From: Maricaulis sp.
GTDB taxonomy: Bacteria > Pseudomonadota > Alphaproteobacteria > Caulobacterales > Maricaulaceae
Assembly: GCF_017643475.1 (NCBI RefSeq)
Contig: NZ_JAEPNI010000002.1
Location: 310,001 to 374,000, forward strand
Length of the DNA stretch: 64,000 nt
Reading direction: 5' to 3'
Shown: positions 14,652 through 23,893 of the stretch, in pieces
Position numbering within the stretch: the stretch's first letter is position 1
Layout of the letters: every line of letters starts with the position of its first letter
Notes under the pieces: generated by a model
Seen by the model: the letters and a program-made list of their open reading frames with translations, nothing else
Told to the model about the DNA's origin: nothing
The model's database searches: none
Program-made: the position numbers and the translations under genes

Positions 14652-16964
14652 CTATATCACTGTTCCCTGGCGGATTGGCAGTATTAGAGTAAACACGGCG
14701 CCAGCCTCCGGCTCGCCCCAGGCGGACAATTCACCGGAATGGCGCTCGGCAATCTTGCGGCATGTCGCCAGGCCAACACCGGTGCCATCAAACTCCTCGC
14801 GACCATGCAGCCGCTCGAACATGCCGAAAATGCGTTCGGCATGACGTGGTTCGAAACCGATACCATTGTCAGTGATCGAGATACGCGCGACCGCGCCAGC
14901 CTCACCGACCTCGACATTACTCTCGATCGTGATGTTCGGGGTCACTCCCGGGCGGCAGAATTTCAGGGCATTGGCCAAAAGGTTCAGGAAAAGCTGGTGC
15001 ATCTGGCCGGGATCTGCCTCGATGGCCGGCAATTCACCCACACGGATCTTGGCATCTTCTGCAGCGATCCGCGGTTCCAGATCGGACAGAACATCTGCCA
15101 CAACACCCGCCAGTTCGACCGGTAGATAGGACGTCGTCTTGGAGTTCACACGCGAATAGGACAAAAGATCATCGATCAGGCGGCGCATGCGCCCCGCCGC
15201 ATCGACCATGCGTTCCAGATAATGCCGACCGGTATCGTCGAGCGCGGGCGCGTACTTGTTATTCAAACGCTCGCCAAACGCCTGGATCTTGCGAAGCGGT
15301 TCTTGCAGGTCGTGCGAAGCGGCGTAGGCAAACTCCTGCAGCTCGGCGTTCGAGCGCTTGAGCTCCTGGGCATATCGGCGCAGGGCCTGTTCATCGCGTT
15401 TGCGCTTGGCGATGTCGCGGAACGTAATAACGGCGCCAAGGCTTGGATCGTCCGGATCGATGACAGATGTCGCAAACTCGATCGGGATGGGTTGGCCGTT
15501 CTTGGTCCAGAAGACTTCCTTGTCGGTCTCCTCGATCGGGACGCCATAGGTGTGAACCGGGCATTCCTCTTTCGGATAGAGCGAACCATCACGGTGGGAG
15601 TGGTGCACCATGGTGTGCATCACCTTGCCGATCAGCTCCTCCTCGGTATAGCCGAGCATCTCGCACGCCCGCGGGTTGATGAAGGTCACATGCCCCTCGC
15701 CATCAATACCGTAAATGCCCTCGGCGGCGGTCATCAGGATCTGGGAGAAACGCTGTTTGGCTTCATGGGTCGCCTGGGCGCGCTGGCGGGAAATATTACG
15801 GTGGGCGCTGAACAGGACAGCCAGCAGGATAAACGACAGCGCCATCGCCACGGCGAAGACACGCAGGACAGCGCGCGCCTGGTTCGCACCGGCGAGCGCC
15901 TCGGAGACCTCGACCTCGGTGACGAGGCCAAAATTGCGGTCCGGGAACCATTGCCAGGCACCCATGACGAGAATGCCGCGCAGATCACGGTAGCCGCGGA
16001 GATTTGTGCCGGAATTGCCTGCAACCACATCGGCGGCGGCATAGGTCAGCGGCCATTCGTCATAGGGACGCTGCGGGCGCCCGACGACTGTGAGATCAAG
16101 CCCCGGATCGCGCACTTCCAGATGCAGAAGCGAGGGGTGGCTTTCCACCAGGAGCCCCTCGGCGATCATGATGTCCTCATATCGTGAACTCGAAAGCAGC
16201 CGGCCCTGGTTGTCGACCACGAATGTATCGCCGGAAGCGCCCGTCCGCCCGACCTGGAACGTCGTCGTATACTGGCGCCGCGGATCGAGATCGAAGACCA
16301 GATAGCCCATCAGATCTTCACCATCCTGGATCAGGGAGACCGCATGCATCAGCGGACGTTCTAGCAGGCCATGCTCGTCTGCCTCGCCCAGATCATCGGA
16401 GATATAGGGCGCGCTGAGCGTCACCCCGTTGGCGATCAGGCGCGCCATATCGACATGGGTGATGGCCATGGACGCGGCGCCAAGCTCCTCGCTGGCACTG
16501 CCGGCCAGGACGACGCCATCGGGTGAAACGACGGAAAAGCCGGTATAGCCATACTCGTTCAGCCAGGGCGTGAGCATGACCGAAAGCTCGACCTGCAAAG
16601 GTGAGGCGCGCAGCACATTCGCGGCGGGCACGAAATTGAGTTCGCGCACAGCGCCCTGGACGTCGACGTCCTGGGACCAGATGCGGACATGGCTTTCCTG
16701 TTGCGCCGCCCAGTCTTCATAACGCTGGAAAGTATTGGCCAGGACGGTTTCCAGGGTGGCCTGGTTGGTGGTGCGTGCCGACGACATCAGCGCGCGCTCG
16801 CCGGCCATCACCGCGAGGGCAACAATGATGATGAAACCGACCGCCAGAATTCCGGGCAGAATCTGGCCGATCCAGCTATCCGGCTCCAGCAGGTCATCAT
16901 CCTGGAGCACGGGGGGCTGTTCGCGGTCTGCTTGCGAAGCCTGATCGTCAGAAGTGTCAGCCAT
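14652..16964 (-). CDS. Membrane histidine kinase with periplasmic Cache-like and PAS domains
   Basis: A 770-residue kinase. An acidic N-terminal tail is followed by TM1 (about residues 34-56), a periplasmic double-Cache-like region (about 60-355, with SGDTFVVDNQGRLLSSSR), TM2 (about 360-385), a PAS domain (about 400-515, with GIYGIDGEGHVTFINPRACEMLGYTEEE) and the catalytic core with SHDLQEPLRKI (His near 551), NLLANALKF, DNGIGF and GTGVGLA. It probably senses a small periplasmic molecule and phosphorylates the Rcp1-like receiver two genes downstream. First gene of the operon, reading leftward. Confidence 0.88.
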   Translation of the reverse strand: MADTSDDQASQADREQPPVLQDDDLLEPDSWIGQILPGILAVGFIIIVALAVMAGERALMSSARTTNQATLETVLANTFQRYEDWAAQQESHVRIWSQDVDVQGAVRELNFVPAANVLRASPLQVELSVMLTPWLNEYGYTGFSVVSPDGVVLAGSASEELGAASMAITHVDMARLIANGVTLSAPYISDDLGEADEHGLLERPLMHAVSLIQDGEDLMGYLVFDLDPRRQYTTTFQVGRTGASGDTFVVDNQGRLLSSSRYEDIMIAEGLLVESHPSLLHLEVRDPGLDLTVVGRPQRPYDEWPLTYAAADVVAGNSGTNLRGYRDLRGILVMGAWQWFPDRNFGLVTEVEVSEALAGANQARAVLRVFAVAMALSFILLAVLFSAHRNISRQRAQATHEAKQRFSQILMTAAEGIYGIDGEGHVTFINPRACEMLGYTEEELIGKVMHTMVHHSHRDGSLYPKEECPVHTYGVPIEETDKEVFWTKNGQPIPIEFATSVIDPDDPSLGAVITFRDIAKRKRDEQALRRYAQELKRSNAELQEFAYAASHDLQEPLRKIQAFGERLNNKYAPALDDTGRHYLERMVDAAGRMRRLIDDLLSYSRVNSKTTSYLPVELAGVVADVLSDLEPRIAAEDAKIRVGELPAIEADPGQMHQLFLNLLANALKFCRPGVTPNITIESNVEVGEAGAVARISITDNGIGFEPRHAERIFGMFERLHGREEFDGTGVGLATCRKIAERHSGELSAWGEPEAGAVFTLILPIRQGTVI

Positions 16965-17190
16965 TTAGCGTCTTAGAATCGATCCCCTCAGTACTCTAAG
17001 CCGATCTCGCCACGAATTGGACCACTAAACCACAATCTTGTGCCGTTTCCACGGCGAAACTGGGGTCGATTGCTTCAGCCAGCGTTCAGCCAGCCTCACC
17101 TAGTTTCGACAGCGTGCGCCCCGCGGTGTGCCGGAGATCCTCATCCACAAACCCTCGCAGGATCGGGTCAACGGCACACCGCAACTTTTC
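16965..17190. other. Intergenic region without clear features
   Basis: About 225 bases between the upstream end of the kinase operon and the end of the Nudix gene. I see no tRNA, no convincing terminator and no supported coding frame. It presumably contains the kinase operon promoter, reading leftward. Confidence 0.4.
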
Positions 17191-17661
17191 CTACCAGTGC
17201 AGATTTCTGACCCACTCGCCGGTGTGTTCCCGGATACGCCTGAGCGTGGCCGGGGAGATGTCTTCCGGCAGGGCATCAAGGCCAAACCACGCCCGTTCGG
17301 CGATCTCGCCCTGCTCGACTGGCGAACAAGTTCCCGGAGCGTCGACGGAATAAAGTATAACATGGTCACCACGGAAGAATTTGTGGTTCGCGTACACGCC
17401 CGCAAGCTTCAAATGGCCGCGTGCGACCAGACCGGCTTCCTCTTCCAGCTCGCGTTCGGCGGCCTCTTCGGCAACCTCTCCGCTCTCCACGCCACCGCCA
17501 GGCAAATGCCAACCGCTGATATAAGTGTGCTTGACCAGCATGATAGCTCCGTCCTCGCGCTGTGCGAGCACGCGAACACCCAGCGTGGCACCACGTTTCA
17601 TGCGCCACCAGGCCTGGAAAACCGGGCGCAAAACAGGTTCCAGCTTCCATCTCCAGCTCAT
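17191..17661 (-). CDS. Nudix hydrolase
   Basis: A 156-residue protein with a complete Nudix box: GGGVESGEVAEEAAEREL followed by EEEAGL, giving all the metal-binding glutamates. These enzymes hydrolyse nucleoside diphosphates linked to another group; the substrate is not predictable here. The flanking WHLP before the box and the late RAWFGLDALPEDISP segment are common in this group. It stands alone, reading leftward, divergent from the 26-residue membrane peptide gene. Confidence 0.85.
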   Translation of the reverse strand: MSWRWKLEPVLRPVFQAWWRMKRGATLGVRVLAQREDGAIMLVKHTYISGWHLPGGGVESGEVAEEAAERELEEEAGLVARGHLKLAGVYANHKFFRGDHVILYSVDAPGTCSPVEQGEIAERAWFGLDALPEDISPATLRRIREHTGEWVRNLHW

Positions 17662-17736
17662 ACGACGTCTCCGACTGGCCAGAGGGCCACGGGCGCGCTA
17701 TGTAGCCTTCGAACTAAATTGATTTGGGGTCTATCC

Positions 17737-17817
17737 ATGTACGCTCTTGTTGCCCTCGGCCTGGTTGCCGGCCTGTTCGGACTGCTCAATCTCATCGAGT
17801 ACCATCGCTTCGACTAG
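17737..17817 (+). CDS. 26-residue single-helix membrane peptide
   Basis: A very short frame: MYALVALGLVAGLFGLLN and then LIEYHRFD. It is one hydrophobic helix of about 18 residues with a charged C-terminal end. GGGG lies 8 bases before the ATG. It sits 27 bases before the Ca/Na antiporter gene in the same orientation, so it may be a transporter-associated peptide. The frame is too short for coding statistics to be meaningful; the start, the helix and the ribosome-binding site are the only support. Confidence 0.45.
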   Translation: MYALVALGLVAGLFGLLNLIEYHRFD

Positions 17818-17844
17818 TCCAATATCTGAGTACTGAGTTAATTT

Positions 17845-18828
17845 ATGTCGGCTCCGGTTTTCATAGCATTGATTCTCGGCGGGATCGTCGTCCTACTGTT
17901 CGGTGGCGACTATCTGGTCCGGGGCGGAGCCGGTCTGGCACGGCGCTGGAAACTTCCATCGCTGTTTGTCGGCCTGACCATCATCGCCTTTGGCACGTCT
18001 GCACCGGAACTGGTGGTCAGTGTGCAGTCCGCCCTGGCGGGAGCCCCGGGCCTGGCGATGGGCAATATCGTTGGCTCCAATATCGCCAACTTCCTACTTG
18101 TGCTCGGATTGCCGGCCGTCTTTGGCGCCATCGCCACGACCACGCCAGGTGTGCGCCGCAATGCCATCTTTGCGCTGGTTGCAGCGATCGCCCTCATCGG
18201 TGTCGGCTATGATCACACCATCTCGCCCACCGAAGCCTACGCACTGTTTGGCACCATCATCGCCTATGTCGCCATTCTGGGTTTCCTGGCGCGCGGCAAG
18301 ACGGATGATCCAAGCCTGGCCGAGCTGACCGATATCGACGGTATGGAAGGCCTGCCGCACAAGTGGAGCAATATCCTGTTCGCGCTTGCTGTCGGCCTCG
18401 TCGCCCTGCCTGTCGGCGCCCAGATGATCGTCATCGGTGGCACCGAGGCGGCGCGCGCCCTGGATATCGACGAATCGATCATCGGCCTCACCGCCCTGGC
18501 GTTCGGCACCTCCCTGCCCGAGCTGGCGACTGTCGTCATGGCCTCGCTGCGTCGCCAGGCTGATCTGGCCATCGGCAATGTGCTCGGCTCGAACATTTTC
18601 AATGTCTTCGCCGTGGGTGGCGCGACCGGTATCGCGGCAGCTGCTGTCAGCGCAGACCTGCCGGTTCCCGATGGTTTCTTCGCCCTGGATTTCTGGGTCA
18701 TGCTGGCCGCCAGCGTCGTCATCGCTGGCATCGTCCTGGCCCGCCGCCCTATTGGACGTTTCTTCGGCCTGCTGCTGTTTGCCGCCTATGTCGGCTATAT
18801 CGCCGTCCTCGCCCAGAGCGTGCTCTAG
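17845..18828 (+). CDS. Calcium/sodium antiporter, YrbG-like (CaCA family)
   Basis: A 327-residue inner-membrane cation exchanger with about ten helices in two inverted halves. Each half has the alpha-repeat motif: GTSAPELVVSVQSALAG with GNIVGSNIANF in the first, and GTSLPELATVVMASLR with GNVLGSNIFNV in the second. The acidic residues of GTSAPE and GTSLPE bind the cation. Family members exchange Na+ or H+ for Ca2+. A low-GC spacer with TTAATTT lies just before the ATG. Confidence 0.92.
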   Translation: MSAPVFIALILGGIVVLLFGGDYLVRGGAGLARRWKLPSLFVGLTIIAFGTSAPELVVSVQSALAGAPGLAMGNIVGSNIANFLLVLGLPAVFGAIATTTPGVRRNAIFALVAAIALIGVGYDHTISPTEAYALFGTIIAYVAILGFLARGKTDDPSLAELTDIDGMEGLPHKWSNILFALAVGLVALPVGAQMIVIGGTEAARALDIDESIIGLTALAFGTSLPELATVVMASLRRQADLAIGNVLGSNIFNVFAVGGATGIAAAAVSADLPVPDGFFALDFWVMLAASVVIAGIVLARRPIGRFFGLLLFAAYVGYIAVLAQSVL

Positions 18829-18918
18829 CAGACTTCACAGGGGACGCGCCGGGCGCTTTTCCCCGAGACTTCTGCAACGCACCGGTCTAGCTTGCCGCGC
18901 CTGACAGGGGAGAGCGGC

Positions 18919-20103
18919 ATGGCTGAACCACAAACCAACCGACTTGTAAGTATTGATGCGCTGCGCGGGATCGCCGTGCTGGGCATCCTGATGATGAATG
19001 TCCAGGGGTTTGCAATGACCCCGATGGCGTATGACGACCCGACAATGATGATGGACCTTACCGGAGCCAATCTGACGGTCTGGTCTGTTGCCCACACTTT
19101 CTTCGCGATGAAGTTCATCACGATTTTCTCCACCCTCTTTGGCGCCGGCATCATCCTGATGGCAGGCGACGGGGACAACACAGGCAAACACTATCCGCGC
19201 ATGCTCTGGCTGCTGCTGATCGGTGCCATCCACGCTTATATCTTCTGGTGGGGCGATATCCTGGTCCACTACGCGCTGCTGGGCATGATCGCCGTGAATG
19301 CGCGCAAGATGTCCGTGGCCAAGCTGACCATCTTCGGCATCCTGTTGGTGCTGATCGGCGGCCTGATCATGATCGGGCTGACCTATCTGGGCGCTATGTT
19401 CACGCCTGCCGAGGGTGCTGCTGATCAACAGCAAATGATGGCCGACATGCAAACCGGCATGATCGAGGCCTATCAGGCCGGTTTCGTCCAGCATATCGGT
19501 GTCAACGCGATCTGGGCCGGCATCGGACAAGTCGTGAGCCTGATCTTTATGGGCCCGCGCACGCTGGGTCTGATGTTCCTGGGCATGGCGCTCTACAAGA
19601 GTGGCTTCCTCTCCGCCGCCTGGAGTACGTCTCGTTATCTCGTCCTCAGCGTCGTGGTGATTGCCGCTGGTGTATATCTGAACTGGATGTCGACCACGAC
19701 ACTTATCGGCGGCGAATTCTCGGCACAGGCCAAGGCCGACGGTCTCGCCTGGTCCTTCTTCGGCAGCGTTGTCCTGTCCTTTGGTTACGCCAGCCTTGTC
19801 ATGCTTCTCTCGAAGATTGGCGCCTTCAGGCTGATCATCGCCTGGTTCGCCAGTGTCGGCCGCATGGCCTTCACCAATTATCTGAGCCAGACGCTGATCA
19901 TGACCTTCATCTTTGTCGGTGCGCCGGGGCTTGGACTGTTCGGCACGGTTGAACGGGTCGACCAGCTCAAACTGGTCCTGCTGGTCTGGGCCATCCAGCT
20001 GATCTGGTCGCCGCTATGGCTATCCCGCTTCAAGTTCGGTCCGCTGGAATGGCTCTGGCGTTCACTGACCTATGGCAAGCTGCAGCCGATCGTGAAGCGC
20101 TAG
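18919..20103 (+). CDS. DUF418 membrane protein
   Basis: A 394-residue multi-pass membrane protein. The N-terminal RLVSIDALRGIAVLGILMMNV and the C-terminal DUF418 block (GRMAFTNYLSQTLIMTFIF, then WAIQLIWSPLWLSRFKFGPL, followed by EWLWRSLTYG) identify the family (YeiB/DUF418), whose function is unknown. GGGGAGAG upstream of ATG 18919 supports this start over the frame start at 18892. Confidence 0.85.
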   Translation: MAEPQTNRLVSIDALRGIAVLGILMMNVQGFAMTPMAYDDPTMMMDLTGANLTVWSVAHTFFAMKFITIFSTLFGAGIILMAGDGDNTGKHYPRMLWLLLIGAIHAYIFWWGDILVHYALLGMIAVNARKMSVAKLTIFGILLVLIGGLIMIGLTYLGAMFTPAEGAADQQQMMADMQTGMIEAYQAGFVQHIGVNAIWAGIGQVVSLIFMGPRTLGLMFLGMALYKSGFLSAAWSTSRYLVLSVVVIAAGVYLNWMSTTTLIGGEFSAQAKADGLAWSFFGSVVLSFGYASLVMLLSKIGAFRLIIAWFASVGRMAFTNYLSQTLIMTFIFVGAPGLGLFGTVERVDQLKLVLLVWAIQLIWSPLWLSRFKFGPLEWLWRSLTYGKLQPIVKR

Positions 20104-20179
20104 GCCGCATCCCATATGACTGGCGACGGGCAGGTATTTGTGAGAGACAGCCCTTTCTATCAATCACTTGCTCGTCGTC

Positions 20180-21496
20180 ATGTCGCCTGTGCCCGCATCC
20201 ATGACCGCTTCCGAAGCGAACGACCGTCCGCCCTCCGGGGCGATGGACCCGGTGCGGGTCTTTCGCGAGTTTGCTGTCGACGTCGCCGGCATTCGTGACG
20301 AAGTCCAGCTCTATCGTTATGTCGCCCGCAATGTCGTGGCCCGGCTGGGTTATATCGACTGCGTGGTTTACCGCCTCGACAGGGATCGCGGCGAGCTCGT
20401 ACAGATGGCTGCAATTGGCGAGAAAACGCTGGACGACGAGGACGGCGCCATCATCAACCGCCTGACCATCCCGGTCGGAGACGGCATTACCGGCACGGTG
20501 GCCACGACCGGCCAGTCGATCCGTATCGACGAGCTGGCGGATGATCCGCGCTACATCCAGGACCTCATGCAGGCCCGTTCGGAACTGTGCGTGCCCATTC
20601 TCGTCGGCGAGCGCATTGTCGGCGTCATCGACAGTGAACATCACGAGCCCGGTTTCTTCTCGCCCAAATGCCAGGAATTGTTCGAGTCCATCGCCGCCCT
20701 CACCGCCGCCCAGCTGCGTCATATCTGGGCGCTGGACGAGCTGACCCATGCCCGAAGCGAGCTTGAGGACGCGCTGGAAATTTCCCGCAATGCCGAACAG
20801 ATGCAGGCGAGTTTCCTGGCCAATGCCTCCCACGAGCTGCGCACGCCGCTCAATGCGATCATCGGCTTTTCCGGCCTGTTGACCCGCGAGGGCTACATCG
20901 CCGAAGACACCGGCCGGGCCCTTGAACAGGCCGAAACGATCAAGACAGCCGGCGACCGGCTGGCCCGCATCATCAATGACATCCTGGACCTCTCCAAGAT
21001 CGCCGGCGGCAAACTGCCCAGCGCGCTGGAGAGTTTCGACGCCATCTGGGAAGCGGAAAACGCCATGGCGCCCTTCCAGCGCATGGCCGGCGAGAGCGGC
21101 GTTACGCTGACGCTGGATGATGGCGACGCAGACGAATTGCTGGCGGTGGGTGACATCCGCCATGTCCATCGCATTCTCGGCATGTTGCTGGAAAACGCGA
21201 TCCGCTACTCCCCCGAGGGCGGCACGGTCCATGTGCGCATCAGCGCCGATGATGACGATGTCGCCATCGGCATCGAAGACAGCGGCATCGGTCTTGACGA
21301 CGAGGCCCTGGACCGCATTTTCGAGCCCTTCCACCGCGAGGAAGACGCCACCGAAATCTCCACCGAGGGTACCGGCCTCGGCCTGACACTGGCCCGCGAA
21401 CTCGCCGACCTGAACTTCGCCCGCATCAGCGTCCAAAGCGCCCCCGGTGTCGGCAGCCGCTTTGCCCTGCATCTGCAGAAGGCGGATGAGGGTTAG
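20180..21496 (+). CDS. Soluble GAF-domain sensor histidine kinase
   Basis: About 438 residues without membrane segments. There is an N-terminal GAF domain (about residues 25-180; RLTIPVGDGITGTVATTGQ and RSELCVPILVGERIVGVIDSE), then a HisKA region with NASHELRTPLNAI (His about 218) and a HATPase domain (LLENAIRYSPEGG, EDSGIGLDD, GTGLGLTLAREL). It probably reads an internal small-molecule or redox signal. There is no response regulator next to it, so it is an orphan. The start is uncertain: 20180 or 20243 (MDPVRV) are both plausible. Confidence 0.85.
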   Translation: MSPVPASMTASEANDRPPSGAMDPVRVFREFAVDVAGIRDEVQLYRYVARNVVARLGYIDCVVYRLDRDRGELVQMAAIGEKTLDDEDGAIINRLTIPVGDGITGTVATTGQSIRIDELADDPRYIQDLMQARSELCVPILVGERIVGVIDSEHHEPGFFSPKCQELFESIAALTAAQLRHIWALDELTHARSELEDALEISRNAEQMQASFLANASHELRTPLNAIIGFSGLLTREGYIAEDTGRALEQAETIKTAGDRLARIINDILDLSKIAGGKLPSALESFDAIWEAENAMAPFQRMAGESGVTLTLDDGDADELLAVGDIRHVHRILGMLLENAIRYSPEGGTVHVRISADDDDVAIGIEDSGIGLDDEALDRIFEPFHREEDATEISTEGTGLGLTLARELADLNFARISVQSAPGVGSRFALHLQKADEG

Positions 21497-21547
21497 TGGG
21501 TTGCGGTGGGGTGTGCCGCCGTCTCTTGGAACGCCCCCACAATATTT

Positions 21548-21660
21548 GTCATCCCGGACGCATGCCCGGCCCCGAGCCGGGCGGAGATCCGGGATCCGAC
21601 GAGAGCGCCATAGGTCCCCGCTCTGCGCCCCGCTTTCGCGGGGCATCCGGCGGGGATGAC
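21548..21660. repeat. Intergenic repeat with GTCATCCC/GGGATGAC ends
   Basis: A 113-base block that begins GTCATCCCGG and ends GGGGATGAC, so its ends are inverted repeats. It contains internal hairpins such as GCCCGGCCCCGAGCCGGGC (about 21563-21581) and a GCCCCGC/GCGGGGC pair near 21627-21643. The same type of ending (GGGATGACGG) occurs in the repeats near 26.5, 28.3 and 50.15 kb. Confidence 0.65.
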
Positions 21661-21760
21661 AAGTTTGAGTATGTTCTGGATGTGGGCCGTTCCAAAAACA
21701 GGAGCACGCACGCCTTTCCAAGCCGAAATTCTCAACCCTTCCTCCCCCCCCCCATCTTCC

Positions 21761-21840
21761 CCGGACGTGCGCAGCACGATCCGGGGCCAACCAAACGACC
21801 GGCCGGCTCGTTGGTCCCGGCTCTGCGGCCGGGAAAGAGG
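21761..21840. repeat. Intergenic repeat family D, copy 1
   Basis: About 80 bases closely matching 22621-22700: both have CCGGACG, GATCCGGGGCCAA, a GTTG-TCCCGG step and the end GGCTCTGCGGCCGGGAAAGAG. Self-complementary blocks (CCGGA/TCCGG, CCCGG/CCGGG) suggest a folded RNA or DNA. The 533-base gap 21497-22030 consists mainly of this and the preceding repeat; a C10 run lies near 21745. Confidence 0.7.
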
Positions 21841-22030
21841 CGTGGTATCGGACTGAGAGTGGGTAGAGCCCCCTGTTTCCCCCGGACTTGTTCCGAGGCC
21901 TCGCATGCAGTGGAATTCTTATGAGAACCTTCGTTTCAACCGTGCTTGATCTGCTTATTGTCAGCAACGCTGTACCTGTGAAATCATCGCGATTGCGCTG
22001 CCTTAAACGGTCGAAGAGGAGCGGAAGCTT

Positions 22031-22459
22031 ATGAAAAGAGCTATTATTGCGGGCGTGTGCCTCGTCACCTTATCCGCTTGCGAATTCATTCACGGTGAGC
22101 AAGCCGATCCATCCCTGCTGCCAGCTGAAGTGTTCGATCCGGACCTCCGTCGGCGACTGCGCGACGATACGGTTGTGACCTACGGGCTCTTGGAGAGAAA
22201 TACTGAGGGGTATGTTATCGTATTGCCGAACCAGGAGATGACAGGTCCGTCGACTGTGGCCCCTGTTCGTTTTGCGCTTCTTGATGTCGAACCAATCGGC
22301 AGCTGTTTATCCGGACACACCGGTTCGTTTGTCGACATTTGGATCGAATATTTTGGTCGAGAAGACAGGGAGTTTATCTCAAGGGTACTCGTGCAGGCGT
22401 TTGACGGCGAAGGCGGACTTCAAGATGTCGCGCTGTGCACCGTGGGCGATGGGCACTGA
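22031..22459 (+). CDS. Small lipoprotein of unknown function
   Basis: A 142-residue protein with a signal peptide ending in the lipobox LSAC (Cys17). The mature part has no recognised domain; it has one further pair of cysteines (SCLSGHTG and ALCTVGDG) that could form a disulphide. GAGGAGCGGAAG upstream supports the start. It is isolated between two repeat-rich gaps and somewhat lower in GC than the neighbouring core genes. Confidence 0.6.
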   Translation: MKRAIIAGVCLVTLSACEFIHGEQADPSLLPAEVFDPDLRRRLRDDTVVTYGLLERNTEGYVIVLPNQEMTGPSTVAPVRFALLDVEPIGSCLSGHTGSFVDIWIEYFGREDREFISRVLVQAFDGEGGLQDVALCTVGDGH

Positions 22460-22620
22460 AGAAGTCTATGACCACCTCACCAGCGGGCCCGGTTCACCCT
22501 CACCGCGACCGCATCCTCGATCCCCGGGGCAAGCCCGGAATGAGGGTGACGTAAAAGCGAGCACGAGCCCCGTCGCTGGCGAGATCTCCACAAAATTCCC
22601 TATTTCACAAACAACACCCC

Positions 22621-22700
22621 CCCGGACGAGCACGGCGAGATCCGGGGCCAACTCGCGTACGGACCGCCTCGTTGATCCCGGCTCTGCGGCCGGGAAAGAG
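22621..22700. repeat. Intergenic repeat family D, copy 2
   Basis: Second copy of the element at 21761-21840, in the same orientation, 860 bases away. The two copies bracket the small lipoprotein gene. The 270-base gap 22460-22730 holds little else. Confidence 0.7.
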
Positions 22701-22730
22701 TGAGTGATGTGAGCTGGGGAAGCCCCCCAA

Positions 22731-23132
22731 CTACCCCTTCCGCCGAAACCGCGTAAGCCCCACCGCTTCAGCATCCGGATAGGCATCCACCTTGCGTGTG
22801 GTCACCTGGGCCGCAACAACGCTTTCCGGGCCAAGCGCGATGTCCAGGATTTCGCCGCACAGGGTTTCCTGGAGGTCGAACTGGCGTTTTTCCATCTCCT
22901 TGATGCCGTGCAGGATATAGTCGTAATCGACCACGGTGTTGATGTCGTCATCGCCGCTCCAGGCCTTGTCGACCAGTGTGACGACATCGACGAGGACACG
23001 TTGTTTCACGCCGCGCTCATAGTCGTGGATACCGATCTCGATATCCATTTTCACGCCCTCGAGGCGATAGACAAAGACGTCCCGCCCGGTGGCATTGGCC
23101 AGCGCGTTTTCGATCACCTGATCCAGCCGCAT
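22731..23132 (-). CDS. folB: Dihydroneopterin aldolase
   Basis: Folate pathway enzyme that cleaves dihydroneopterin to 6-hydroxymethyl-dihydropterin and glycolaldehyde. 133 residues; LEGVKMDIEIGIHDYERGVKQRVLVDV is the family's opening strand-helix region (written here in part), with the conserved Glu in ETLCGEILD near residue 90 and the closing VRTRKVDAYPDAEAVGL-like tail. Its ATG overlaps the stop of the SDR gene (TGATG), so the two are coupled. That pairing with a pteridine-reductase-like SDR fits pterin metabolism. Confidence 0.85.
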   Translation of the reverse strand: MRLDQVIENALANATGRDVFVYRLEGVKMDIEIGIHDYERGVKQRVLVDVVTLVDKAWSGDDDINTVVDYDYILHGIKEMEKRQFDLQETLCGEILDIALGPESVVAAQVTTRKVDAYPDAEAVGLTRFRRKG

Positions 23133-23893
23133 CAGCGATCCTCCTGAATTCCCGGCGCGTACATGACGTCGCGCGGGCGGGCGTCCAGATGCTGGCCGCC
23201 ATCCACAATGATGGTCTCGCCCGTCATGGACGGTGTCGCAAGGATGAAACGCACCGTGCGGACAATATCCTCCGGCGTGGATCCACCCTGCATCGGGTTG
23301 AGGCTGTGGGCACGTTCGAATTCTTCCACGCTCTGCCCCCCCGAAGGAAGCGTAATGCCCGGCGCTACCGCGTTGACCCGCACACGCGGGGCCAGGGCCA
23401 TGGCCATGGTCTGGGTGGCACCGAGAAGCGCGTATTTGGACAGGGTGTAGGAGAAGAAATCCGGGTTCAGATTGAACAGTTTCTGGTCCAGCACATTGAT
23501 CACACAGCCCGAGGCGCGGCCCTCATGCGCCTTGGCCATTTCCGAAGCCAGCAGGACGGGCGCCATCAGATTGACCCGCATCATGCGCTCCAGCATGTCC
23601 GGGCCGACATCCTCGGGACGGTCCATCTCGAATAGGGAGGCGGAATTGATCAGCGCATCGATACGGCCGGCCTTGCGCACAAAGTCCGCGACCTGCACCG
23701 AGTTTTCCAGGTCCAGCTGACAGATCTCTGCTGACCCACCGTTGTCGGTAAGGCGCTGTTTGAGGGCTTCCGCCTCCTCACCCGATTCATTGTAGTGAAT
23801 CAGTACGTGCCAGCCGTCTGCGGCCAGGCCTTCCACGATTTTAGCACCCAGGCGCTTGCCGCCACCCGTAACCAGCGCGATCTTGTCCGCCAT
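23132..23893 (-). CDS. SDR oxidoreductase, FolM/pteridine-reductase-like
   Basis: 253-residue short-chain dehydrogenase. The NAD(P)-binding motif is [11 protein letters not shown] near the N terminus, where Lys-Arg favours NADPH; the active site shows [10 protein letters not shown]. The sequence between, [16 protein letters not shown], and [15 protein letters not shown] resemble pteridine reductases. With FolB directly downstream and coupled, dihydrofolate or dihydromonapterin reduction is likely but inferred. The ATG at 23893 overlaps the divergent uvrC ATG at 23892 (CATG). A longer frame to 23974 would run into uvrC and is less likely. Confidence 0.78.
   Translation of the reverse strand: MADKIALVTGGGKRLGAKIVEGLAADGWHVLIHYNESGEEAEALKQRLTDNGGSAEICQLDLENSVQVADFVRKAGRIDALINSASLFEMDRPEDVGPDMLERMMRVNLMAPVLLASEMAKAHEGRASGCVINVLDQKLFNLNPDFFSYTLSKYALLGATQTMAMALAPRVRVNAVAPGITLPSGGQSVEEFERAHSLNPMQGGSTPEDIVRTVRFILATPSMTGETIIVDGGQHLDARPRDVMYAPGIQEDR

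Noticed and set aside
17100-17405. 101-residue minus-strand frame
   Set aside because: Out of frame with the Nudix gene that it overlaps, and without recognisable features.
21496-21924. 142-residue forward frame after the GAF kinase
   Set aside because: Made entirely of intergenic repeat sequence; no ribosome-binding site.
20030-21967. 645-residue minus-strand frame opposite the GAF kinase
   Set aside because: Antisense to a well-supported kinase; its N-terminal part is translated repeat DNA.
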